Positions 1-9,433 of a stretch of DNA of 12,500 bases are shown piece by piece. The notes beneath the pieces were generated by a model, which ran no database searches, was not told the DNA's origin, and worked only from the letters and a program-made list of their open reading frames with translations. The translations under genes and the position numbers were made by a program. Position 1 is the first letter of the stretch. Every line of letters starts with the position of its first letter. The DNA comes from Neocallimastix lanati (nom. inval.) (Eukaryota; Neocallimastigomycota; Neocallimastigomycetes; Neocallimastigales; Neocallimastigaceae), in contig JACVTC010000168.1 of the NCBI GenBank assembly GCA_016946835.1, forward strand, positions 127,501 to 140,000, in the 5' to 3' direction.

Positions 1-914
1 TCATCATAAAATTTTATTATTCATTATCATCATTTTTGTTAATCATTATTTAAATAAATGAACCAATGTAGCTACATTGTACATTTAACGTATACATTTA
101 TTAATTGTTATCTATTGAAGAATGAGCCAATGAAATAACAGTATTTTAATAATTAATAAATTAATAAAAAAAAAATAACAATAATAAATATATTTTTGAA
201 TTAAGGTAAAAAAATTAATATTTTTTTTTTTTAAAAATTGATAAATGAAAATATTAAGTAAATATTTATTAAAGTATTATAAGTAAATATATTTAAAATT
301 TTATTTTAATATAAATATAATTATTACTAAGTTGAAAAGGAGGAGAATAAATTGAGAGAAAACTTTGAACTTGAACATGAACTTAAAAATAGAATTAAAA
401 AAGTAATTAAAATATAAAATAAAAAAGTTAAAAAATAAAAATATTTTTATATATTATTATAATTTTTATTATTATGAAAATGATGAAAATGTTTTTTTTT
501 ATTAATAGAAATAAATGAATGAATGAATAACAAATATTAATAAAATATTAATGAAAGATTGATCACCTTTCATAATTATTTCATATCAACTGAACATTTG
601 AATAAATAAATTTAAAGGACTTGTAATAATATAAATAAAAAAAAAAATAAAAAGGTTTAAAAAAAAATAAATAAATAAATAAATAATTGAAATATTTAAT
701 ATATATAATATTTACATATAATATTTAATATTTATAATATTTGATATTTATAATACTGAATATTTATAAGATTTGATATATATATACATATATATATATA
801 TTTTTTTTTTATTTTATAAATTAAATAAATTAAAGTTTCATTGATGATAATAATAATATATGGTTATCTTTTATTATTAATTTTTAATTCAACTTTCACA
901 TAAATATAATATTT
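1..914. other. AT-rich intergenic DNA, no gene seen
   Basis: Nearly all A and T. Besides the palindrome at 64-79 it holds short AATA/TAAA runs, a block of related TATTTATAATATTTGATA-type repeats at about 696-780, and a TA run at about 779-800. A purine-rich patch near 338-417 opens a 21-codon frame from a TTG, too short to call. Confidence 0.7.
64..79. repeat. 16-bp perfect palindrome
   Basis: CAATGTAGCTACATTG is its own reverse complement, with no spacer. It could be a dimeric protein-binding site, but nothing nearby supports a function. Confidence 0.5.
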
Positions 915-1035
915 AATAATACTATTTCGTAATAATACTATTTCATTAATATTAATACTTAATAATACTATTTCATAATAATATAATACTTAATAATACT
1001 ATTTCATAATAATATTATTTAATACTATTTTAACT
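915..1035. repeat. Minisatellite, core AATAATACTATTTC, four copies
   Basis: The 14-base core begins at 915, 931, 961 and 992, giving spacings of 16, 30 and 31 bases. The array therefore looks like a roughly 15-base unit doubled to 30/31. The last two copies share more than 20 bases. No protein-like reading was seen. Confidence 0.7.
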
Positions 1036-2022
1036 ATTACAATAATGATTGCAATTATAACTATTAAATTATTACTATTACAATAACTATTTAATTATTA
1101 ATAATAACAATAATAATTGAAATAATAATTATTATAATGATAACTATTATATTTTATATATTTAAATAAATATCAAAAAAAAAAAATTTTTTTTTATCTA
1201 TTATAATAGAATGAAAAACTACTTTACTGTGAAAAGATTTCAATTACTTTTGTAAAAGAGCATTAAAAGTTGATATAATTATAATGAATACTGTCATATA
1301 AATATTTAATACAATTTTATTATTAAAAAAAGTATATATATATATATATAATATTTTTATATTTTAATATTGCTATATGAACTATTTAGAATTTAGAAAA
1401 AAAAAGTTACCATGAATGAAAATAACAAAAAAAAAAATAAAATTCAAATTATAAGAAAGTAAAAGTCAATTGTAGAATAATAATTTACAATAAAGAAGGT
1501 GTATTATAGTATAATAATCATAAAAAATAATAATAAGAGTATTTATTAATAAATAATAAATAATTGAATAATTGAATAATAAATAATAAATAATAAAATA
1601 TTTCAATTATAATACTTAAATAATCAAATTATTAAATGAACAGTGAAATTATATAAATATTATTATTTTTATTCCTATTTACAATTTCGTATTTAACAAT
1701 TTCATATTTAAATTTTTTTTTTTTTATTTGATCTCTTTTTTTTATTTTTTATTTTTTTTTTAAAATTTTCTTCTTGAAGATGTTTTGTGACTATTTTCCA
1801 TAAAAGGAAAGTAAGATAAGATAAAAAATTTTATCCAAAAAAAAATTTTTTTTTGATATATTAAAAAAAATTAATAAAAATTTAATAAAAATTAATAAAA
1901 TTAATAAAATTATTAAAATTATTAAAATTAATAAATTAAAATAACTGATTACAAGTGATAATTAAATAAACTATTATTGTTAAACTATTACTAATCCAAA
2001 ATCATTAATAATTGTAATTATT
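1036..2022. other. AT-rich intergenic DNA, no gene seen
   Basis: Contains A-run/T-run junctions (about 1176-1194 and 1837-1854), a TA run near 1332-1350 and AATAAATAATAA-type repeats at 1545-1600. A slightly more complex patch at about 1770-1835 gives only frames of 13 codons or fewer. Nothing else was recognised. Confidence 0.65.
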
Positions 2023-2157
2023 TATTGATTATTGACTATTAATTATTAAATATTATTATTAAATAGTTAATATTGATTATTGATTATTAATTATTAAATA
2101 GTTATTATTAAATAGTTATTATTGATTATTGATTATTAATTATTAAATAGTTATTAT
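2023..2157. repeat. 48/49-bp tandem repeat, about three copies
   Basis: Units start at 2023, 2071 and 2120 with TATTGATTATTGA(T/C)TATTA. The second and third copies agree over at least 37 bases (through AATTATTAAATAGTTATTA); the first is more diverged (GACTATT for GATTATT). Confidence 0.7.
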
Positions 2158-2587
2158 AAATAAATACTCTTTATTATTATTTATTATTTATTATTTATTA
2201 TTTATTATTTATAATTTATTATTCCATTATTCAATTATTTATTATTTATTATTTAATATACATTAAACATAAATATTATCTATCAGTTTTTTTATTTATT
2301 TATTAATATAAAATAGTTATAAATTTCTATCATTGCATTATCTTTACCAGTCTTTTTTTTTTTTTTTTTTTTTTAAGCAGTACTAATACTAATGGATTGA
2401 TAGGCTTAAAACAAGTTTTATTTCATTTTATTTAAATCGTTACAAAAATAGTAATGATTTATTAGTATTATTATTATCTATTATTTATTATTATTATCTA
2501 TTATTTATTATTATTTATTATTATTTATTATTAATAATATTATTATTATTACCAATTACTATTATTATATACTATTTATTATTCAAT

Positions 2588-2921
2588 TATTTATTATTTA
2601 TTATTCAATTATTTATTATTTATTATTTATTATTTATTATTTATTATTTATTATTTGTTATTAATTATTTATTATTTATTATTTATTATTTATTATTTAT
2701 TATTTATTATTTATTATTTATTATTTGTTATTAATTATTTATTATTTATTATTTATTATTTATTATTTATTATTTATTATTTATTATTTATTATTTATTA
2801 TTTATTATTCTATTATTTATTATTTATTATTTATTATTTATTATTTATTATTTATTATTTATTATTTATTATTTATTATTTATTATTTATTATTTATTAT
2901 TTATTATTTATTATTTATTAA
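2588..2921. repeat. Heptanucleotide satellite (ATTATTT)n
   Basis: About 330 bp made almost wholly of the 7-base unit ATTATTT, with few interruptions. An identical variant block (TTATTTGTTATTAATTATTT) occurs at 2651 and 2721, exactly 70 bases or ten units apart, so a ten-unit block was duplicated as a whole. Because 7 and 3 share no factor, all plus frames repeat every 21 bases as a seven-residue Leu/Phe/Ile/Tyr pattern; the open frames across it are artefacts. Looser TTATT-type arrays precede it from about 2161, including a 20-base unit at 2471 and 2491. Confidence 0.85.
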
Positions 2922-4408
2922 TATACTTTTTATTATTATTTTTTTATTGTTTTTTTTTAATTATTATTTTTAAATTAATTTTTTTTGATAAATAATATAT
3001 GATTCATTCTATTGACATTAATTGATAGCATATATTATTCAATTTAAATTTAAATTAAAATTTTATCAAATTTTTAAATTATTGAAGGAAAAATAAAAAA
3101 GTTTTTTTTTTTTTGATAAAAATAAAATTTTAAAATTATCTGTTGTTTTCTGGTTATTTTCATTTAATATGAAAATCTAACCTTTTATTAATTATTTTGA
3201 TAACTTTTTTTTTATAGAAAATTATTATTTAAATTTTTTTATTTTTATTTTTATTATTAAAAGTGAGAAAAGGGTTAAAGTAAAGAAAGAGAGGAAGAAA
3301 ATTTTTTTTTATTTTTTATCATTATTCAAACAATCTTCATGAATAATGAATTTAATGAATAATTTCTTTTACTAACTACTATAAAACACACTCTTTAAAA
3401 AACATTTATTAATTCTATTTTATAACAATTACAATAATAATAATAATAATAAAGTTTCTTAAATTATCATAGTTTTAACCTTTTTTTTTTCTCTTTCTCT
3501 ATGTAATTTATTAAATATGAATAAGTATAAAAAAAAATAAAAAAAAAATTAAAAAAAGATCAAAATATTAAACTTTATGTAAAAAAATTGAATCAATATT
3601 TCTATTATTATTCCTATACTATTGAATAATAAAAAAAATTAAATCTTAAACTCTTTTTATTGACTTTTATCATAATATTAGTTAAAATATATAAAGAGAG
3701 AGATTAATGATCTTTCTAATAGCTACATTAAGTATAAATATAATAAAGTTTTTGAGTTTTTGAGTTTTTTTTTAATTTAATCCTATTTTTTTTTAAAAAA
3801 ATAATCTATTAGTATATAACATTATATTAATTATAAAATGAATGCATTTTTATTTATTCATTTACAATGTAATTAAAGCCTCAATGAAATTTGAGGCTTT
3901 TATAGTACTTATTTAACAATGAATTCAATTTTTTTTATAATATCATATAATAAAAGTTCATTGTTATTATTAAAAATTAGCAAAGGTATAATTTCATTTT
4001 ATTTATAATAATTTTGATTATTAAACGTTTAAATGAATAATTATAAAAAAAAAAAAAATTTTTTTTTTCTTTCTCTTTCTCTCTCTCTTTTCTTTATTTT
4101 TTTTTTAATAATATTTTATTATATTCAATTTATACTTTATATTCCTATTCCTATTCCTATTCTATTATTTATTTTATTTTTTTTTTATTTTTAATTTTAA
4201 TTTTATTAAGTTTTTTTTTTTTAAAAAATTTTTAAAAATTTTAGGGAGATGAATTAATTAAAAACAAAGAAGGAGTCATGAAAGTTTAGTTATTTTTATT
4301 TTGATAACCTATTTCTATTTCTTTTTAATTTTTTAATTTTTTATTTTATTTCAGTCTATTTCATATATTTAAATATTAAACATATCTATCAAATAAAAAT
4401 AAATAAAT
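2922..4408. other. AT-rich intergenic DNA with scattered simple repeats, no gene seen
   Basis: Holds the hairpin at 3875-3900, a GTTTTTGA doublet near 3750, a pyrimidine tract CTTTCTCTTTCTCTCTCTCTT near 4070, and a hexanucleotide ATTCCT run at 4141-4160. Two copies of TAACCTTTT lie at 3178 and 3476. No frame looks protein-like. Confidence 0.65.
3875..3900. repeat. Perfect 10-bp GC-containing inverted repeat (hairpin)
   Basis: AAAGCCTCAA, a six-base loop TGAAAT, then TTGAGGCTTT and TTATAG. The two arms pair without mismatch, and each holds five G/C bases in a region otherwise nearly free of them. The shape is like an intrinsic terminator, but there is no bacterial gene here to end. A small foldback element, an RNA gene fragment or chance are alternatives. 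Confidence 0.6.
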
Positions 4409-4427
4409 AAAAAAAAAAAAAGATCGA

Positions 4428-4464
<37 letters not shown>
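4409..4464. repeat. A13-GATCGATC-T35: 34-bp palindrome with long T run
   Basis: Thirteen A, the self-complementary GATCGATC, then 35 T. Positions 4409-4442 form a perfect 34-bp palindrome and the T run continues to 4464. The structure can extrude as a cruciform and would be prone to slippage and to sequencing length error. Confidence 0.8.
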
Positions 4465-4466
<2 letters not shown>

Positions 4467-4704
4467 TATTATTATTTTATAATAGAATTAACCTTTTGAT
4501 CTAATTAAAAAATCCATGATTTCAATTTTTTTTTTTCTTTTTCGATCCAAGATTCGATTAACATTTTTCAAAATCATTTTGCAGTAGTTTTAATAATGAA
4601 ATTAACTTATTGAATAAACATTTTATAAAGTAAAAAGAAAAAGAAAATCATATAAAATAAAATAAACGTTTCAAAGAGATTTCTGGAATAAATGTAATTT
4701 TAAA

Positions 4705-4753
<49 letters not shown>
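4705..4753. repeat. (ATT)16 microsatellite
   Basis: An uninterrupted ATT run of about 49 bp. No surrounding frame suggests it codes for a homopolymer tract. Confidence 0.9.
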
Positions 4754-4758
<5 letters not shown>

Positions 4759-4942
4759 TTTTATTAAAAAAAAAAAAGAAAGAAAGAAAAAAAGACAGCA
4801 TCAAATAAAAATTATAAATATAATTAAAAAATTTTTTTTTATTGTTTTAAATAATAATTTTTTTATAACTAAAATAAAAATAAAATAATAAAAAAAGTGG
4901 GGTTATTTTAACCTTTTTTCTCCTCATTTTTTATTTTTCTCC

Positions 4943-5094
4943 TCATTCATTATAATAATTCATTATTTTTGTGATTTTTAATTTTTTTTCCTTGCTTGTA
5001 GAAACATAATTTTTCCTTTCATTATGTAACTTTGGCTTCTTTTCATTTTCATTTTCATCATCATCATCATTATTAATATTATTATTATTATTTC

Positions 5095-5125
<31 letters not shown>

Positions 5126-5143
5126 TATTATTGAAGTTTTAAT
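4943..5143 (-). other. Minus-strand open frame with Asn10/Asp4/Lys-rich composition, possible exon or relic
   Basis: The minus strand is open for 66 codons between TAA (5144-5146) and TGA (4943-4945). It reads IKTSII, ten Asn, Arg, five Asn, then I-N-N, four Asp, an Glu/Asn alternation, KKPKLHNERKNYVSTSKEKK and a short Ile/Tyr/Asn tail. Poly-Asn next to an acidic run and a lysine-rich stretch is typical of low-complexity protein regions in AT-rich eukaryotes. The only ATG in frame is six codons before the stop, so it could only be an internal or terminal exon, or a decayed one. The (ATT)n and (ATC)n runs could also produce it by chance. Confidence 0.15.
5057..5125. repeat. (ATC)4 / (ATT)n compound microsatellite
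   Basis: Four ATC followed by ATT runs, broken by AAT at 5075 and TCT at 5093. In one minus-strand frame it codes for the Asn and Asp tracts described for 4943-5143. Confidence 0.85.
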
Positions 5144-5146
5144 TTA

Positions 5147-6165
5147 TAATAAATAGGTGAATATGATAATTATCATAGTAAAAAAAAATTCTATTAAAAA
5201 GTAAAACAATTAAAACTAATCCATTAATTAATTATTGAAAACTTTTTTTTTCCATTATCTCTCTTCATTTTAACCTTTTCATTAATTTTAAATTTGATCA
5301 TTTTTCAAAAATTATTTTTATTTTTAATTTCTTTTAATTTTTTTTAATTTTTTTTAATTTTTAATTTGATCAATTTTTTTTTTTAATTTTTTTATTCAAA
5401 GATAAATTTATATATTACACAATACATTTTTATATATATTATAATAGAGTCTAATAAATAATAAATAATCTAATTATATTTGTATTTTTAAATTAAAATT
5501 ATCTTAATTTTTAATGATGGTTCCAATATTAATAATATATACAAAGCATATAATAACATTATATTATAATATATTCTATTTATAATGAATTTTTTTTTGA
5601 TAAAGTATAATTTATTGTTATATATAATAAAATATTCATTATTAATATATTACAATATATTATAATACATTATTCTATTGAATATTAAAATTTAAAAATT
5701 TTGAAAGATAGCAAAAAAAATTTTAAATTTTAATTTTTTTTAATTTTTTTTTTATTTTTTTTATAGATTGGGATTATCCATTTTTGAGTTTAAAAAAAAA
5801 AAAGATAATAAAATAAATCATTAATAAAATAGAATATATTATAATCAACTACTTATATATAGGTTGTAAGTATTAAAACAAAATAGATATATATTGTAAT
5901 ATAATATATAATATATTCTAAATTAAATTGACTTATCTCTTTTTTTTTTTTTAATTTAATTTAATCATAAAAATAAAAAATTTTTAAACAAAAAAATTAA
6001 AAAAAAAAAAAAGGAATAAAAAAAATTATAAATAATAAAAAAATTAAATAATAAAAAGGTAATAAATTATGATATCATCATTATATAAATTTGTATCATC
6101 TTTTTAAAATATGGCATCATTAGATTAACTACTGTAGATTAATAAATTTATTACAATTTTTTGGA
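5147..6165. other. AT-rich intergenic DNA, no gene seen
   Basis: Mostly A/T with T and A homopolymers and several TATAATATATT-like stretches (about 5520-5690 and 5870-5930) that can fold on themselves. No frame, RNA or repeat family could be supported. Confidence 0.65.
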
Positions 6166-6293
6166 ATATTATTTATTTATTTATTATTTATTTATTATTT
6201 ATTATTAATATTTATTTATTTATTTATTATTTATTTATTATTTATTATTAATATTTATTTATCTATTTATTATTTATTTAATATTTATTTATT
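6166..6293. repeat. 43-bp tandem repeat, three copies
   Basis: Units begin at about 6166, 6208 and 6251. Each runs ATATTTATTTATTTATTTAT... and ends in TATTATTAAT; the third carries ATCTATT and TTAATATT variants. The unit is itself made of TTTA/TTATTTA words. Confidence 0.7.
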
Positions 6294-6500
6294 ACAGTGG
6301 TATTATTTGTTACATTATACAAATTACATATTCATTATTTTGTTTCATTACATATATTTTATTATTTTTTTATTTATTTATTTATTAGTTACTTTATTAG
6401 TAATATTTAATTTTTTATTATTGGTGATATTCTTATAATTATTTTAAATATAATTATTATTTTATTATTATTATTATTATTATCAACATCTCTTATTATT

Positions 6501-6608
6501 AATGAAATAGATTTGACTTGGTTATCGGTAGAGAATAGAATTCATTATGACTTGTTATCCTTTCTTCTGGTATATAATAATTATATATTAGACTGTAATG
6601 CAGTTTGT
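6501..6608 (+). pseudogene. Possible non-LTR retrotransposon (LINE-like) protein remnant
   Basis: Within pure A/T DNA, a block of more normal composition reads on the plus strand as NEIDLTWLSVENRIHY, then DLLSFLLVYNNYILDC, and stops at TGA 6609-6611. The order L-x-W-L-S-V-x-x-R-I-x-Y-x-L-L-x-x-L resembles the short W-L-P-V-x-x-R-I block found after the reverse transcriptase core of many LINE-type proteins, with S in place of P. The frame is open upstream to 6411 but is only TTA/ATT repeat there. No reverse transcriptase catalytic motif, endonuclease or element end was found, so at best this is a small fossil. Chance resemblance is a real alternative. Confidence 0.25.
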
Positions 6609-6611
6609 TGA

Positions 6612-7747
6612 AATTTATTATTAATAAATATTTTATTACTATTTAATATTCCATTCAATAATTATTCCATTATTTATTATTTATTATTTATTATTATATT
6701 ATTTAGTTATTTCATTATTTATTATTATATTATTTATTATTATATTATTTAGTTATTCCATTATTTATTATTTGATTATTCTATTATTTATTATTGCATT
6801 ATCAAAAAAAAAAAAAAAAAAAAAGTTAAAAATAATAACAAAAATAAAAATAAAAATAAAAATAAAAATTTCTATATTTGGAAATGTTTATAATTATTTT
6901 AAAAGTTTTTTTTACATACTTTTTAAATAGAATTTCAAAATTATTGATTAGGCATTATCAATAAAAATAAAATAAAAAAAAAAAAATAAAAAATAATAAA
7001 ACATCTTTTATTATTATTTACTATTAAATGGTTATTATTTAATTTTTTATTTTTAATATTTATTATTTAGTAATAAATACTCTTTTTATTCTTTTTATTA
7101 TTTATTTATGTATTGCTTATTATTTAATTGTATTATTCTATATATTATGGTATCTATTTATTTATTTCTTTGTATTTGGTAATTAATTATTTATATTGTG
7201 TAATATAATGCATTTTTTTTATGCCCATCTCCTCCATAATATAAAAAAAATTAAATAAAATTTATTACAAAATATAAATTTTAATTTTTTATTATACATT
7301 CATATATATTATATATTTATTACTATTATTATATATATTTATGACCATTATATATAAATAGTATATTATTATTTATATTTATTTATTATTTACTATCAAA
7401 TAAATAGTTCATATTTACTATCAAATAAAAATTAATTAGTTACTATGATGTACATGGAATAGGTACATATTTATATAGATATTTGTATATATATAATATA
7501 GTTGTATATATAATTATTTTATTATACATATATTATTTATTATTATAAATTTATTATTTATTTTTGTATTATTATTATATATTTATCATTTATTATTATT
7601 TAATTCCTTTTCAATTGAATTAAATAAACTTTTTCTAAACATTTATATTATATATATATTCTATATATTCTATATTCTATATATTCTATATTTTATATAT
7701 TTTATATATTTTATTTATAAATAGATATATTTCTATTTTATCAAATT

Positions 7748-7780
<33 letters not shown>

Positions 7781-8200
7781 GTAGTATTAATATTAGTATT
7801 TATTGTTTTTTTTTTATTTGTTTTTTATTTAATTTAATTTATTGGTAAGGATATTCTTAAACCTAAATTTTATTATCTTTAAAAAATTTAATTTATAATG
7901 AAAAACATGATAAAAAAAAAAAAAAAAAAAAAACTATAAAAAGACCAAAAAATTCTAAATGTTTTACTTTTTTTATCATCAATTTTAAAAATAACAATTT
8001 TTTTATTTATTAATTGTTTAATTAAATAATAAAATAAAAAAAAAAATATTATTAATATTTATTAATTAATATAATTAATATATATTATATTATATTTATT
8101 AAATATAAAAAATAGTTTTAGAGAAAAAATTAAAATTTTTTCTTCTTCACCTTTTTTTTTTATTTTACCATAATTAATAGAAACAATACTTCTTTTTTTT
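6612..8200. other. AT-rich intergenic DNA upstream of GSIII, no gene seen
   Basis: Includes TTATTATTTATT-type repeats at 6660-6800, A runs near 6803 and 7913, and AAATAA runs near 6840. An isolated ATGCCCATCTCCTCCATAAT patch at about 7220 gives only 7- and 16-codon frames on the two strands. No conserved promoter element was recognised. Confidence 0.65.
7650..7713. repeat. TATATTCTATA / TATATTTTATA degenerate tandem repeat
   Basis: Roughly six units of 9-11 bases alternating TATATATTC, TATATTC and TATATTTTA. Simple sequence with no coding reading. Confidence 0.6.
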
Positions 8201-8333
8201 CTTTATTTTATATTTTTATAGAATAGAAAAGAAAAACTTTTATTTATTAAAAAAACAAACTTTGTAATATTTAGCAAATTATTTATATTTTTTTTTGTTA
8301 ATACTTATTAAACAATATTAAGGAATTACGAAT
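8201..8333 (+). promoter_or_regulatory. Presumed promoter / 5' leader of GSIII
   Basis: The 130 bp before the ATG hold a CT-rich tract, a TATATTTTTATA stretch (8209-8220) about 115 bp upstream, and an A-rich leader (AAGGAATTACGAAT) directly before ATGTC, with A at -3. In DNA this AT-rich a TATA-like word has little weight. No transcription start can be fixed from sequence, and the TATAG at 8217-8221 could equally be a splice acceptor of a leader intron. Confidence 0.2.
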
Positions 8334-9398
8334 ATGTCTTCCACAAGAAAAGAATCTCTTATAGCTATTACTGACTATCATCAACGTAATGTTGAAACCC
8401 CAAGACGTGCTGATGGTAAACCTTTCTACACTTCTGAATACTTTGGACAAAATGTCTTCACCATTAAGGAAATGGAAAGAACTCTTCCAAAGTCTATTTT
8501 CCAAAAGTTTATTCAACAACAAAAGGTTATTATACAACAATTATAATATATTATTATTATTATAATATAAAAGATATTTCCTATTTTTATTGTGGGGTGG
8601 TTGAAAAAAAAATATGTATATATATAAAGAAATATTATACTAAATTAAAGAAAAGTAGTAATAAAAAAAAAATTGAAAAATTTTTTGAAATGGACAATCC
8701 ATAATATCCATAGATAATTGAATTTTTTTTTTCTTTAAAAAAAAAAAAATAAAAGAATAAAAAAAAATATATAATAAAGTTAAATAATTATAGTAATAAT
8801 GAAAAAGATTTATAAAAGAAGGAATAAAAATAGATAATTAGAAGAAAAAATATATTATACATTTTATAGAAATGATATAAAAAAAAAAAAAAAAAAGCAT
8901 AGTAAAACTATACTAATAATGAAATAAGTTTTATAATAAATAAAATTAATAATATATATTAATTATTTTTTTTTATTTTATTTTATTTTATCTCTTCTCT
9001 ACTCTATTAAAAAAATATAGGGTCGTGTTAGCTTAGATCGTGCTACTGCCGATGCTATTGCTCACGCTGCCAGAGTTTGGGCTATGGACAGGTAAAGTGT
9101 TTTTAATTTTTATTAGAAAAAAAATAATAATAATAATAAAAAAAAAAAAAAAGTAATTATAGATATATAATTATATGTAAGGAATAGAATCCTTTTGTAT
9201 TAAAATGAAAATGAGAGGATATAAATAGATTTTAAAAATTATAAATTAGAATTAGAAAAATAATGTCTATCTATACTACAATAATAAAAATAATGAATAA
9301 ACATAGTTTTTGTTTTAGTGTCCTATAAATGTGGTCATAATACTATTCAAAATAAATTTATGTTGAGATATTAACTTATTTTTCTTTTATTTATTTAT

Positions 9399-9433
<35 letters not shown>

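Noticed and set aside
338-417. AAAGGAGGAG followed by a TTG-started 21-codon frame, like a bacterial ribosome binding site and small gene
   Set aside because: The surrounding DNA is eukaryotic, the frame is very short, it starts with TTG, and the purine run explains the match.
1770-1835. 13-codon minus-strand frame starting ATGGAAAATAGTCAC
   Set aside because: Too short, with no supporting context or similarity.
1176-1854. A-run/T-run junctions as hairpins or terminators
   Set aside because: Such junctions arise readily in DNA with almost no G or C, and they recur throughout the window without context.
1530-2260. Large inverted repeat or MITE with arms near 1530-1600 and 2160-2260
   Set aside because: Shared words occur in both places in opposite orientation, but their order is not mirrored, so they do not form collinear arms.
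2161-2921. CRISPR-like regularly spaced repeats
   Set aside because: The units are contiguous simple repeats without unique spacers, in a eukaryotic context.
2655-2973. Two overlapping plus-strand open frames of Leu/Phe/Ile/Tyr repeats
   Set aside because: Both are translations of the ATTATTT satellite; the seven-residue pattern follows from a 7-base unit, and neither begins with ATG.
3875-3903. Intrinsic (Rho-independent) terminator
   Set aside because: The hairpin is real, but there is no bacterial transcription unit and only a short T run after it; reported as an inverted repeat instead.
8298-8540. 80-codon minus-strand frame over GSIII exon 1
   Set aside because: It is antisense to a clearly conserved coding exon and runs into A/T flanks; no protein family is suggested.
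8881-8900. Poly-A run in intron 1 as a retroposed transcript tail
   Set aside because: Long A runs are everywhere in this DNA; no target-site duplication or source sequence was seen.
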